Positions 1 to 8,660 are shown, counted from the stretch's first letter. The stretch: DNA of 27,858 nucleotides from Deferribacteraceae bacterium UBA1873 (GCA_002338145.1 DDHP01000017.1:1-27858), one strand, 5' to 3'. The notes: generated from the letters alone by a model not told the origin. Made by a program: numbers and translations.

Positions 1-194
1 ATACCGGAATCCGGTCTTTCCAGCCCGCCGATAATGTGAAGAAGCGTAGATTTGCCAACACCTGAAGGGCCGACAATGGAAATAAACTGCCCCTTTTCAA
101 CACCGAGATTAAAATCGTTAAGCACATTTATGACTGAGGGTCCCTTTTGAAATGTTTTATTGATATTTATCAGCTCTACCAAATAGTTGCTCAT
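1..194 (-). CDS. lolD: LolD-like ABC transporter ATPase, N-terminal part only
   Basis: Partial gene: only about the first 64 codons are inside the window, and the rest lies beyond the left edge. The translation begins MSNYLVELININKTF and reaches a Walker A motif, GPSGVGKST, followed by LLHIIGGLERPDSG. This is the normal N-terminus of a LolD/MacB-type ABC ATPase. Its ATG (192-194) overlaps the TGA stop of the permease gene upstream (ATGA overlap), so the two are translationally coupled. By family knowledge it would power the release of outer-membrane lipoproteins from the inner membrane together with that permease. The family call is firm. Substrate is inferred from the neighbouring permease, since MacB-like exporters share this ATPase type. 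Confidence 0.88.
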   Translation of the reverse strand, partial: MSNYLVELININKTFQKGPSVINVLNDFNLGVEKGQFISIVGPSGVGKSTLLHIIGGLERPDSG

Positions 195-1423
195 CACTCA
201 TTCCTCAACGCTTCGATAGGATCCATTTTTGCAGCCTGTCTTGCAGGGATAATGGATGATATAAACGTAATAACAATAGCACAAACTGTAACAAGCAGAA
301 AAACTTCGGGAACAATTTTTATAGGGATACTGTCCATATAATAAACATCAGCCGGAAGCTCTATAAGTTTGTAATGTTTTAATACAAAACATATTGCATA
401 GGCAATAATATTCCCGAAAACGGTACCTACTATACCTATATATAACCCCTGCTTGATGAAAATATTCTTTACCAGCTTCTCTGATGCCCCCATAGCCCTT
501 ATTATGGCAATATCGCGTTTTTTGTCCTTAACCGTCATGGTAATAAGACTGATCACATTGAAAGAGGCAACCACGATTATTAACGTTAATATAACAAACA
601 TGGCGGCCTTTTCCAGCTTAAGTGCAGAAAAAAGATTCTGATTCATACTCAGCCAGTCTCTTGCCCAAAAGGGAAATCCAAGTTTATTCTCAATTTTTTC
701 GGCAATTTCTCCGGCATTATCAAAATTTTTGACCTTTACGCTGAAACCGGAAACGTTATCTCCCATTTTCATGAATTCCTGAATATCATGCAGATTAACA
801 TAGGCTAACGAGTTATTATACTCATACATCCCTGTATCAAAAACACCTGCAACCTGAAATTTTTTCATTTTCGGAGTAAAGCCAAAGGGGCCCTTTTTGC
901 CGAATGGTGAGACAACGACAATTTCCTCACCTATACTCACTGAAAGACTGTTTGCCAGAGCTTTTCCAAGGACAATGGGAGGTTTGCCGGTGGCATTATC
1001 CGTTTTTAAATCAAAACTTCCTCTTTTCATATAGTTGCCGATATTTGAAGATGTTAGCTCCCTTTCACCTATTACTCCCCTTAAAACAACCCCGCTGACG
1101 CGCTCTTTACTGGTAAGCAGCACCTGGCTGATGATAAAAGGGGACACACCTACAACATTATCCGTTTCTGTAATTTTAGCTGCCGTATCTTTCCAATTAT
1201 CTATAGGACTGCCGTCAATTTTATTGACAATAATATGTGAGTTCGCACCGAGAATTTTTTGTTTTAGATTATCTTCAAAACCGATCATAACATTTATAAC
1301 TACTATCAGAGTTGCAACACCAAGCACTATCCCAATAATAGAAATTAACGAAATAAAGGAAAGCACCTTGGTTTCTTTTTTAGACCGGAGATATCTGTAA
1401 GCCAAAAAATTACTTATATTCAT
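194..1423 (-). CDS. lolC: LolC/LolE-family lipoprotein-releasing permease
   Basis: Inner-membrane permease of 409 residues, the normal size for LolC/LolE. It has one N-terminal membrane segment (about residues 21-45), a large periplasmic domain (about 46-270), and three C-terminal membrane segments (about 275-300, 320-347 and 373-394). The C-terminus, ending PARQAAKMDPIEALRNE, is typical of the FtsX/MacB-like fold. It probably extracts lipoproteins from the inner membrane and passes them to a carrier, using LolD, whose start codon overlaps its stop. Only one permease gene is visible here, so it may act as a homodimer (LolF-like) rather than a LolC-LolE heterodimer. A second copy elsewhere cannot be excluded. 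It starts 8 bp after guaA. Confidence 0.88.
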   Translation of the reverse strand: MNISNFLAYRYLRSKKETKVLSFISLISIIGIVLGVATLIVVINVMIGFEDNLKQKILGANSHIIVNKIDGSPIDNWKDTAAKITETDNVVGVSPFIISQVLLTSKERVSGVVLRGVIGERELTSSNIGNYMKRGSFDLKTDNATGKPPIVLGKALANSLSVSIGEEIVVVSPFGKKGPFGFTPKMKKFQVAGVFDTGMYEYNNSLAYVNLHDIQEFMKMGDNVSGFSVKVKNFDNAGEIAEKIENKLGFPFWARDWLSMNQNLFSALKLEKAAMFVILTLIIVVASFNVISLITMTVKDKKRDIAIIRAMGASEKLVKNIFIKQGLYIGIVGTVFGNIIAYAICFVLKHYKLIELPADVYYMDSIPIKIVPEVFLLVTVCAIVITFISSIIPARQAAKMDPIEALRNE

Positions 1424-1431
1424 CAGTTATG

Positions 1432-2982
1432 TTACTCCCATTCGATGGTTGCGGGAGGTTTTGAGCTGATATCGTAAACGACCCTGTTAATTCCCTGCGC
1501 TTCGTTAATAATTCTGTTGGATATACTTGCCAGGACATCATAAGGAATCCTTGACCAATCGGCGGTCATACCGTCAACACTGGAGACAGCTCTGAATGCG
1601 AGAACATTTTCATAGGTTCTGTTATCTCCCATAACGCCCACCGACTGCACAGGAAGCAGTACGGAAAATGCCTGCCATATGTCATTGTAAAGACCGGCTT
1701 GCTTTATCTCATTGATTGCTATGGCATCAGCCAGTCTCAATATTTCCAGTCTGTCCTCTGTAACTTCACCCAAAATTCTAATGGCAAGTCCGGGCCCCGG
1801 AAACGGGTGGCGCATAATCATTTTCTCAGGGATTCCCAACTCCAGACCAACTTTCCTGACCTCATCCTTAAACAGTTCTCTGAGAGGCTCAATGAGGCTG
1901 AAATTCATTCGTTCCGGCAACCCACCTACATTGTGATGTGTTTTTATCGTAGCTGAAGGACCTTTAAAAGAAACAGATTCGATAACATCCGGATAAAGCG
2001 TACCCTGAGCCAGATATTCAAACGGCCCGTGTTTTACGGCTTCCTCTTCAAAAACCTTAATAAAGGTATTGCCTATCTTTTTTCGTTTTTCCTCCGGATC
2101 AACCACCCCTTTCAATACGTCTAAAAACTGATTCCTTGCATCCACATGCACAAGATTTATATTAAAACTGTCTCTGAAAGTTTTTACCACATCATCGGCT
2201 TCACCTTTACGGAGAAGTCCGTTATCCACAAAAACGCAGGTAAGGTTATCTCCTATCGCTTCGTGCAGAAGTACGGCAACTACAGACGAATCCACACCGC
2301 CGCTCAGCGCACATAAAACCCTTTTATCACCCACAGTTTCACGTATTTTATCAATTTCGGTATGGATAAAATTACCGGAAGTCCATATCTGTTTGCAGCC
2401 GCAGATATCAACAACAAAATTTTTGAAAATTTCACTCCCTCTTGGAGTGTGAACTACTTCCGGGTGGAACTGAATAGCAAAAAAGGGTTTAGAGATGTGT
2501 TTCATAGCTGCAATCGGTGCATTTTTCGTATAACCAATCACAGAAAAGTTCTCAGGCATACTCTCAAGCTTATCCCCGTGGCTCATCCAGACGGTAATCT
2601 TGTCCTCGTCGGAAAGTCCTTTGAACAGATCTGAATCATCAGTTATATATAATTCGCTTCTTCCGTATTCCCTTTCAGCTGACTGAGAAACAACTCCCCC
2701 GAAATGTTTACAGATAATCTGCATACCGTAGCAAATGCCCAGTACAGGAACTCCCATATCAAAAATCCTTTCATCAACCTGCGGAGAATCCTCTGCATAC
2801 ACACTTCCCGGCCCTCCGGATAAAATAACACCCTTAGGCTCAAACGCCTTAATTTTGCTGAAATCCACATTACAGGGCTGTATTTCACAGTAAACCCGCG
2901 CCTCTCTTATTCTTCTTGCGATTAACTGTGTATATTGAGAACCGAAATCCAGTATTAGAATCTTTTCGTCATGAATATTCAT
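1432..2982 (-). CDS. guaA: GMP synthase (glutamine-hydrolysing)
   Basis: Full-length GuaA of 516 residues, converting XMP, ATP and glutamine to GMP in the cytoplasm. The N-terminal class I amidotransferase domain has the nucleophile Cys84 (GICYGMQ) and the His173/Glu175 pair (QFHPEV). The ATP-pyrophosphatase P-loop SGGVDSS is at about 227-233. The C-terminal dimerisation domain ends with the conserved PATIEWE. It lies 26 bp downstream of guaB, which supplies its substrate, so the two form a guanine-nucleotide operon. All catalytic motifs are present and nothing unusual was seen. Confidence 0.97.
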   Translation of the reverse strand: MNIHDEKILILDFGSQYTQLIARRIREARVYCEIQPCNVDFSKIKAFEPKGVILSGGPGSVYAEDSPQVDERIFDMGVPVLGICYGMQIICKHFGGVVSQSAEREYGRSELYITDDSDLFKGLSDEDKITVWMSHGDKLESMPENFSVIGYTKNAPIAAMKHISKPFFAIQFHPEVVHTPRGSEIFKNFVVDICGCKQIWTSGNFIHTEIDKIRETVGDKRVLCALSGGVDSSVVAVLLHEAIGDNLTCVFVDNGLLRKGEADDVVKTFRDSFNINLVHVDARNQFLDVLKGVVDPEEKRKKIGNTFIKVFEEEAVKHGPFEYLAQGTLYPDVIESVSFKGPSATIKTHHNVGGLPERMNFSLIEPLRELFKDEVRKVGLELGIPEKMIMRHPFPGPGLAIRILGEVTEDRLEILRLADAIAINEIKQAGLYNDIWQAFSVLLPVQSVGVMGDNRTYENVLAFRAVSSVDGMTADWSRIPYDVLASISNRIINEAQGINRVVYDISSKPPATIEWE

Positions 2983-3008
2983 TTACCACCTTTTGCATTT
3001 TAAGTTTT

Positions 3009-4478
3009 TTATGTTGAAATCCAGTAATTAGGGGATTCTTTGGTTATAATGACATCATGGACATGGCTCTCTTTAAGTCCCGAGCCCGTTATTTTTACAA
3101 ATTTTGCATTCTTCCTTAATTCTTCTATAGTGCTGCAGCCGACATAACCCATACCTGCCCTTAAACCGCCCATCATTTGATATATGGTATGAGTCAGATC
3201 TCCTTTGTAATGGACGCGTCCCTCTATCCCTTCAGGAACAAACTTAGCTGCCGTATCTTTTTCTTCTTGAAAATATCTGTCTTTACTGCCGCTTTTCATA
3301 GCACCCACAGAGCCCATGCCTCTGTACACTTTGTAACTTCTACCCTGCAACAACTCGATTTCCCCCGGAGATTCCGTTGTACCTGCAAAAAGTGAACCAA
3401 TCATAACAACATTCCCCCCTGCAGCCAAAGCTTTAACAATGTCCCCGGAGTATTTTACCCCGCCGTCCGCTATTATCGGAATATTGTATTTTTCAGCCAC
3501 AGAAGCACAATCCATAATTGCTGTAATCTGAGGGACTCCAACACCTGCAACAACCCGTGTTGTGCAAATGGAACCCGGTCCTATCCCCACTTTCACACAG
3601 TCAGCACCTGCCTTTATCAAATCCTCGGTGGCTTCCGGTGTAGCAACATTACCCGCAACCAATTGCAAATCAGGATACTTTTTCTTTATATTTTTAACCG
3701 TTTCAGCGACCTGCCTGGAATGACCGTGAGCAGTATCTATAACGATTACATCCACTTCGCTGTCTACCAAAGCTTCCACTCTTTCAGCACTATCTCCGCT
3801 AACCCCGATAGCTGCACCAACTCTCAGTCTTCCCAAATCATCTTTTGTGGCATGAGGGTATTTCAACTTTTTATTGATATCTTTGATTGTAATAAGACCT
3901 TTAAGAAGATAATTATCATCAACCACTAAAAGCTTTTCAATTTTATGTTTCTGAAGATGATCCTTAGCTTCATCCAAAGATGTTCCAACGGATACCGTTA
4001 CAAGATTTTCTTTGGTCATATATTTTTTCACCGGTTCACTGTAAGCTGTAACAAACCTTAAATCCCTGTTTGTGAGTATCCCCACCAACTTCTTGTTTTT
4101 CGTTACAGGAACACCCGAAATTTTAAATTTCGACATTATCTCCAAAGCTTCTTCAACTGTCCGTTCCGGATCAATCGTTATTGGATCAACTATCATTCCA
4201 CTTTCAGACCTTTTTACCTTGTCTACTTCTTCTGCCTGCTCTGAAATTGACATGTTTTTATGAATAAAGCCGATACCGCCTTCCTGAGCTATGGAGATGG
4301 CCAATCTGCCTTCGGTAACCGTATCCATGGCGGCACTCACGAGAGGGATTTGCAAGCTGATTGTAGCAGTCAATTTTGTACTTAAATCAACGTCTTTAGG
4401 AACGACGTCACTTTTCTCAGGAACCAGCAGTACATCATCAAAAGTTAATGCTTCTTTTAATATTTTTTGGTGAAACAT
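3009..4478 (-). CDS. guaB: IMP dehydrogenase
   Basis: IMP dehydrogenase of 489 residues, oxidising IMP to XMP with NAD as the committed step to GMP. A TIM-barrel catalytic domain is interrupted by two CBS domains (about 95-150 and 155-210). The active-site loop GIGPGSICTTRVV carries catalytic Cys305. The mobile flap region is present near residues 395-440 (RGMGSVGAM, then EGIEGRVHYKG). The ATG follows an AGGAG ribosome-binding site (AAAGGAGTGACAAATG). It heads the guaB-guaA-lolC-lolD run. The 112 bp upstream hold a short-period repeat and no convincing promoter. Confidence 0.97.
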   Translation of the reverse strand: MFHQKILKEALTFDDVLLVPEKSDVVPKDVDLSTKLTATISLQIPLVSAAMDTVTEGRLAISIAQEGGIGFIHKNMSISEQAEEVDKVKRSESGMIVDPITIDPERTVEEALEIMSKFKISGVPVTKNKKLVGILTNRDLRFVTAYSEPVKKYMTKENLVTVSVGTSLDEAKDHLQKHKIEKLLVVDDNYLLKGLITIKDINKKLKYPHATKDDLGRLRVGAAIGVSGDSAERVEALVDSEVDVIVIDTAHGHSRQVAETVKNIKKKYPDLQLVAGNVATPEATEDLIKAGADCVKVGIGPGSICTTRVVAGVGVPQITAIMDCASVAEKYNIPIIADGGVKYSGDIVKALAAGGNVVMIGSLFAGTTESPGEIELLQGRSYKVYRGMGSVGAMKSGSKDRYFQEEKDTAAKFVPEGIEGRVHYKGDLTHTIYQMMGGLRAGMGYVGCSTIEELRKNAKFVKITGSGLKESHVHDVIITKESPNYWIST

Positions 4479-4529
4479 TTGTCACTCCTTTTTTCTTCAA
4501 TGTTCAAAACGTGAGACGCACTATCACCT

Positions 4530-4595
4530 ATAACCCAAGCACACTCAACCTTCTCAACCTCAACCTCAACCTCAACCTTTACCTCAACCTTTACA
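4530..4595. repeat. Degenerate AACCTC/AACCTT short tandem repeat
   Basis: The non-coding stretch between nadE and guaB contains a run of near-perfect hexamer units reading CTCAAC on the plus strand, with interspersed CTTTAC units. The run ends exactly at the nadE stop. A related word series (CTCTACCTTTACCTGAAC) occurs at about 26820-26850 beside another GAGACG-containing sequence. No hairpin or coding potential was seen. Confidence 0.6.
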
Positions 4596-5406
4596 GTCCC
4601 CAGTCTCTGCTATAACGGAAATCAATGCCCACAGTCCTGTCACTGACTTTAGCAATAACCGGCAGACAGCGCTTAAACTGATTTGCTTTTACTCTTCTGC
4701 TGACTTCATCTATAAATTTTTCATCAAAGCCCATACGTATCAGCTCTTTTGTATTTTTTCTTTTATCAATCATTTCAAACAGCAGTTTATCCACTTCCAC
4801 GTAAGAAAAACCCAGCTCTCCTTCATCCGTTTGGTCCTGCCACAGATCTGCTGTTGGGTGTTTTTCAATCACTTCTTTTGGAATGCCCATATACTCAGCC
4901 AAACCCCAAACCTGGGTTTTATACAAATCACCTACCGGATTTAAAGCTGAAGCCATATCCCCATACCATGTACCGTAACCCAGAAGGAGCTCCGTCTTAT
5001 TGCTTGTACCCAGGACAAGGGCACTATGTGCTGCTGAGAGGTCAAAAAGCGTAACCATCCTCATCCTGGCACACACATTCCCAAATCTCACATTGCCGAT
5101 ATAATGGTCAAAAACATTGAGATACGCATCTGCGTATGGAGAAATATCGATTACTTCACAGTTAATATCCAGGGATCCAGCCACTTTTTTTGCATCTTCA
5201 AGGCTTTTTGGGCTGCTGGTTTTATAGGGCAGGCAGTACGCAAAAACACGATTCTTACCCAAAGCTTCCACTGCAAGAGCAGCGGAAAGTGCCGAGTCGA
5301 TTCCTCCGCTTAAGCCCACCACAAGGTTTTTAAGACCTGTTTTTTCGGTCTCCTCTTTCAAAAAATTAACAAGTACTTCTTTTACTATCTGATAACTTAC
5401 ATTCAT
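4591..5406 (-). CDS. nadE: NAD synthetase domain protein (stand-alone NadE)
   Basis: NAD synthetase of 271 residues, adenylating nicotinic-acid adenine dinucleotide and amidating it to NAD. The ATP-pyrophosphatase loop SGGIDS lies at about residues 33-38. Further conserved stretches are GTSNKTELLLGYGTWYGDMA and the C-terminal KANQFKRCLPV followed by IDFRYSRDWG. The sequence resembles the C-terminal half of two-domain glutamine-dependent NadE enzymes. The gene just upstream (29 bp away) encodes a separate nitrilase-type amidase matching the missing N-terminal half. It may therefore receive ammonia from that partner, or use free ammonia. Confidence 0.93.
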   Translation of the reverse strand: MNVSYQIVKEVLVNFLKEETEKTGLKNLVVGLSGGIDSALSAALAVEALGKNRVFAYCLPYKTSSPKSLEDAKKVAGSLDINCEVIDISPYADAYLNVFDHYIGNVRFGNVCARMRMVTLFDLSAAHSALVLGTSNKTELLLGYGTWYGDMASALNPVGDLYKTQVWGLAEYMGIPKEVIEKHPTADLWQDQTDEGELGFSYVEVDKLLFEMIDKRKNTKELIRMGFDEKFIDEVSRRVKANQFKRCLPVIAKVSDRTVGIDFRYSRDWGL

Positions 5407-5435
5407 AGTTCGCTCATCTTTATCTCATATTAGTT

Positions 5436-6245
5436 TTATCTAAAATTTCTTAATTTATCTTTTAGCACTAATGGATTTTTTATTCTTTCCTGTCTAATAT
5501 TATCTCTGTCCAACTTGACAATACATTTGTCTTCATTGAGATAAGGGAGGCTGCATTCGATACCCCCGCCTGCTTTATAAACCCTCGATCCGCCCCAAAA
5601 AATAACTCCCTCTTCAACTCCGGCCCTGTTAGCAAAAACCACAGTACATGTCATGTTAGTTGAAATATACCCGCAGGTATAATCCCAAACGTTTTCAGCA
5701 TAAAAACCGCTTTCTCCTATTCCTCTTAAAGGGCTTCCGGCAGGGATAAAAACCATATCCACATTATTTTCAGCTATATGTAAAAGGGATTCGGCGTGGA
5801 GAGCATCCTCACATATCAGGATAGCGCCTCTGAAAAATTTCGTATCAAAAAAGGAAAATGAGCTGCCTTCTGAAAAATACCTTTTTTCGTCAAAAAGACC
5901 GTAAGCCGGCAGAAAAACTTTCTTGTGAATATGAAGGATTTCACCCTGTTCAACATATGCAGCCGCATTATAGAAACATCCCGGCTTTTCTTCATATACG
6001 AAACCGAAAACAATTGAAATATAATTGGAATACTCTTTTATACGGCGTATAATATCGGAGTTTAAATCCAGTCCCACATCGCTCACTGCATCCCTAAGAT
6101 CATAACCGGTCAATGAAAGTTCCGGAAAAATCACAACATTACAGCGTGCGGATACAGCTTCTTCAATTATCTGATAGTGCTTTTCCGCATTCTTTTCAGG
6201 AGATGCAAGATAAGGTTTAAACTGGCTGATCATAAGTTTCAGCAT
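5436..6245 (-). CDS. Nitrilase-superfamily amidase, probable glutaminase partner of NadE
   Basis: Carbon-nitrogen hydrolase of 269 residues. The Glu-Lys-Cys triad is visible as Glu42 (FPELSLTGYDL), Lys109 (HKKVFLPAYGLFDEKRYF) and Cys145 (AILICED). The FDEKRYF stretch is characteristic of the amidase domain of glutamine-dependent NAD synthetases, where it hydrolyses glutamine to deliver ammonia. It lies directly upstream of a NadE lacking that domain. The two lengths together (269 + 271) roughly equal one fused enzyme. They have separate start codons and 29 bp between them, so this is a clean two-gene arrangement and not a simple frameshift. It begins 1 bp after the moaC stop. It could alternatively be an unrelated amidase that merely neighbours nadE. 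Confidence 0.82.
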   Translation of the reverse strand: MLKLMISQFKPYLASPEKNAEKHYQIIEEAVSARCNVVIFPELSLTGYDLRDAVSDVGLDLNSDIIRRIKEYSNYISIVFGFVYEEKPGCFYNAAAYVEQGEILHIHKKVFLPAYGLFDEKRYFSEGSSFSFFDTKFFRGAILICEDALHAESLLHIAENNVDMVFIPAGSPLRGIGESGFYAENVWDYTCGYISTNMTCTVVFANRAGVEEGVIFWGGSRVYKAGGGIECSLPYLNEDKCIVKLDRDNIRQERIKNPLVLKDKLRNFR

Positions 6246-6246
6246 A

Positions 6247-6723
6247 TTATTCTTCCCTTTTATACGTTCCGCTTTTGCCGCCGCTTTTTTCGATTAATTT
6301 AATATCAGAAATTACCATATCTTTGTCAACAGCTTTACACATATCATATATAGTCAGTGCAGCTACACTGACACCTGTCAAAGCCTCCATCTCAACGCCT
6401 GTTTGACCGGCCAGGCGCACTTTCACATCTATTTTAACCCTGCTTTTTTCTTTTTCAGGAGTAAAATCGACATGAACACCGGTAATATTCAGCGGATGGC
6501 ACATCGGTATAAGCTCAGCAGTTTTTTTGACAGACATCACAGAAGCAACACGTGCCACTTCAAAAACTGCCCCTTTTTCAATATTCCCAGAAATGATTTT
6601 ATCAAGTGTGTCTCTTTTCATATATATATATCCGGATGCCAAGGCTGCCCTGTTTGTAATTTGCTTTTCGGTGACATCAACCATTTTGCTTCTTCCGGCT
6701 TCATCAATATGGCTAAAAGGCAT
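6247..6723 (-). CDS. moaC: Cyclic pyranopterin monophosphate synthase
   Basis: MoaC of 158 residues, the normal size. With MoaA it converts GTP to cyclic pyranopterin monophosphate, the first step of molybdenum cofactor synthesis. Conserved elements include MVDVTEKQ near the N-terminus, IPMCHPLNI, the stretch TGVEMEALTGVSVAALTIYDM, and the C-terminal KSGGKSG. Its ATG overlaps the stop of the SH3-domain gene by one base (TAATG), giving tight coupling. No moaA or other moa/moe gene is in the window. Its presence implies the cell makes molybdoenzymes or tungstoenzymes. Confidence 0.96.
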   Translation of the reverse strand: MPFSHIDEAGRSKMVDVTEKQITNRAALASGYIYMKRDTLDKIISGNIEKGAVFEVARVASVMSVKKTAELIPMCHPLNITGVHVDFTPEKEKSRVKIDVKVRLAGQTGVEMEALTGVSVAALTIYDMCKAVDKDMVISDIKLIEKSGGKSGTYKREE

Positions 6724-7514
6724 TATTTACTCCCTTTTATGATTGGATAAGTGCTAAACAGCTTTGAAATATTTTTACTACTTGTCACATAATTCCAGAT
6801 TTTCCCACGTGAATCTTTTATATTATTAAAATTGAGTTTGCTTTTATCAAAAGCAAACGTTGCATATATTTCAGTTTTTTTATCTTTTGTATCATCTTTT
6901 GAAAAAACATCCACTTGGAATGTTTCATATGGTGAGTTAATAAGCTTAAAAAAAAGTACTTCCAAAAAATACTTTAATTCATTACTGAAAGGATTGGAAT
7001 TGTCTTCCGGAAAGACACTGTCTGATTTTCGATTTATAGTATAAATGATTTCCAAAGCCACCGAAGAATCCTGAATTTCCATTTTTTTATATTCAAATGC
7101 CGGAACGATTCCTTCCCTTTCAAAGTAACCGGATTCTTTCATATTAAAATTAAATCTGTCAATAAAGCTTCGTATATCCAGAGCAAGCTTCTGATCAAAA
7201 TATTCACCGCGCTTTGTTTCTTTACCAAGAGTCACATTAAACTCAATATCTTTTTTCAAAGCATAGCCGGTACGAATATTGTTAACTTTTACCTTGTACC
7301 AGTCTTTCAACTCATCCACTAAAATTATTTTAGAACCTTCATAAAAGGTATAAATACGCTTGGATTCCAGATCTGGCTTTTCCCTTACATATACCACATT
7401 GGCAGTAATTACCCCCACGGACTCCAGAAAGTCGTCACCTGCAGTGGGTTCACTGTTTACAGCATTTGCAGAAATCAGTAAAAAAATACAGCCGAAAATG
7501 ATATTCTTAAACAT
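6723..7514 (-). CDS. Exported bacterial SH3-domain protein, unknown role
   Basis: Protein of 263 residues from the chosen start. An N-terminal signal peptide (MFKNIIFGCIFLLISANAVNS) precedes a bacterial SH3-like domain at about residues 30-90 (VITANVVYVREKP and GYALKKDIEF). About 160 further residues match no family I recognise. An upstream in-frame ATG at 7541 is possible but would add nine residues before the signal peptide and overlap ychF by 35 bp. The ATG at 7514 overlaps ychF by only 8 bp and leaves a standard signal peptide. SH3b domains usually bind peptidoglycan or envelope proteins, so a periplasmic role is likely. It is coupled to ychF upstream and moaC downstream. Function unknown. 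Confidence 0.75.
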   Translation of the reverse strand: MFKNIIFGCIFLLISANAVNSEPTAGDDFLESVGVITANVVYVREKPDLESKRIYTFYEGSKIILVDELKDWYKVKVNNIRTGYALKKDIEFNVTLGKETKRGEYFDQKLALDIRSFIDRFNFNMKESGYFEREGIVPAFEYKKMEIQDSSVALEIIYTINRKSDSVFPEDNSNPFSNELKYFLEVLFFKLINSPYETFQVDVFSKDDTKDKKTEIYATFAFDKSKLNFNNIKDSRGKIWNYVTSSKNISKLFSTYPIIKGSK

Positions 7515-8598
7515 TGAACCTAAAGTATATAATATCTCCATCTTTTACAATATACTCTTTCCCCTCCAGTCGCATTTTACCGGCTTCTTTTATTTTCTGG
7601 AGGGATTTATACTCTTTGAATACGTCGAAACTGCAAACTTCCGCTCTTATAAACCCTCTGCTGATGTCAGAATGAATTTTTCCTGCAGCTTCCACAGCTT
7701 TCGTATTCTTTTTTATTGTCCAGGCTTTCACCTCTTTTTCCCCTGCAGTAAAAAATGTAATTAAATCAAGAAGTTCATAACCTCCGGCAATAACCTTTTC
7801 CAGTCCGGATTTTTCAAGCCCCATCTCAATAAGAAACTCGTTTTTCTCTTCTTCATCTAATTCAGCAATTTCCGCTTCAAGTTTACAGGAGATTTTTACA
7901 CACCTGGCATCCTCTTTTTTTGCCACTTCTTTCAGTTGTCTTACATAATCATTGTCATCTGCAAGCCCATCCTCGTCAACATTTGCCACATACAACACCG
8001 GCTTTACAGTAAGTAGATTGAATTCTTTAATATACTTCATATCATCGCCACTGACAATATTCCTCAACTGTACCCCTTCAGCGGCTTTATTATATATTTT
8101 TTCCAGAACTTCCGACTTGATTTTCAGTTCTTTATCTCCGCTTTTAGCGGATTTTTTGACCCTGGTCAGAGCTTTTTCCAAAACATCTAGATCTGCCAGT
8201 AAAAGCTCCGTATTTATAACTTCCACATCACTCACCGGATCCACTTTACCGCTTACATGGCTTATATCGGTCTCATCAAAACACCTGACTATATGAACAA
8301 TTGCGTCCACTTCCCTGATATTGCTCAGAAATTTATTGCCCAGCCCCTCTCCTTTGCTGGCGTCCTTTACCAAACCGGCGATATCCACAAATTCGATGGT
8401 TGTAGCAACAGTGCTTTTTGGTTTTATGCAGTCGCTTATAAAATCAAGTCTCTCATCAGGTACTTCCACAATACCGATATTGGGATCTATAGTACAAAAA
8501 GGATAATTGGCACTTTCCGCTTCAGCTTTAGTCAAAGCATTAAATAATGTCGATTTGCCTACATTCGGCAACCCTACTATACCGCAATTAAATCCCAT
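7507..8598 (-). CDS. ychF: YchF/OLA1-family ribosome-associated ATPase
   Basis: YchF of 363 residues, a translation-associated P-loop NTPase that in this family prefers ATP. The G1 loop GLPNVGKST lies at residues 8-16. Switch-region sequence VDIAGLVKDASKGEGLGNKFL is intact. The G4 position reads ANVDED in place of the NKxD GTP-specificity motif, as usual for YchF. The C-terminal TGS domain ends EYIVKDGDIIYFRFNV. The ATG has a strong ribosome-binding site (AAGGAAAGGT). The start is about 30 bp downstream of the hppA terminator hairpin, leaving little room for its own promoter. Confidence 0.96.
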   Translation of the reverse strand: MGFNCGIVGLPNVGKSTLFNALTKAEAESANYPFCTIDPNIGIVEVPDERLDFISDCIKPKSTVATTIEFVDIAGLVKDASKGEGLGNKFLSNIREVDAIVHIVRCFDETDISHVSGKVDPVSDVEVINTELLLADLDVLEKALTRVKKSAKSGDKELKIKSEVLEKIYNKAAEGVQLRNIVSGDDMKYIKEFNLLTVKPVLYVANVDEDGLADDNDYVRQLKEVAKKEDARCVKISCKLEAEIAELDEEEKNEFLIEMGLEKSGLEKVIAGGYELLDLITFFTAGEKEVKAWTIKKNTKAVEAAGKIHSDISRGFIRAEVCSFDVFKEYKSLQKIKEAGKMRLEGKEYIVKDGDIIYFRFNV

Positions 8599-8625
8599 AA
8601 AATTACCTTTCCTTAATTTTTAGTC

Positions 8626-8652
8626 AAAAAAAGGGCAGCCTCTCAGCTACCC
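8626..8652 (-). terminator. Intrinsic terminator after hppA
   Basis: Read on the minus strand, a 7-bp stem GGGTAGC / GCTGCCC (one wobble pair) with the 6-base loop TGAGAG is followed at once by seven T residues. It sits 8 bp past the hppA stop codon. This is a textbook rho-independent terminator for transcription coming from hppA. Confidence 0.87.
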
Positions 8653-8660
8653 TCTTTGTT

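Noticed and set aside
1035..1400. Plus-strand open frame of 121 codons opposite the LolC/E permease gene
   Set aside because: It lies wholly inside a well-supported gene on the other strand and its translation resembles no protein family.
4479..4590. Guanine or purine riboswitch upstream of guaB
   Set aside because: The leader is short, dominated by hexamer repeats, and shows no purine-aptamer stem pattern or terminator hairpin.
5407..5435. Frameshift breaking a fused NadE into two pieces
   Set aside because: The two genes have separate start and stop codons with 29 bp between them, and both domains look complete, so this reads as a true two-gene arrangement.
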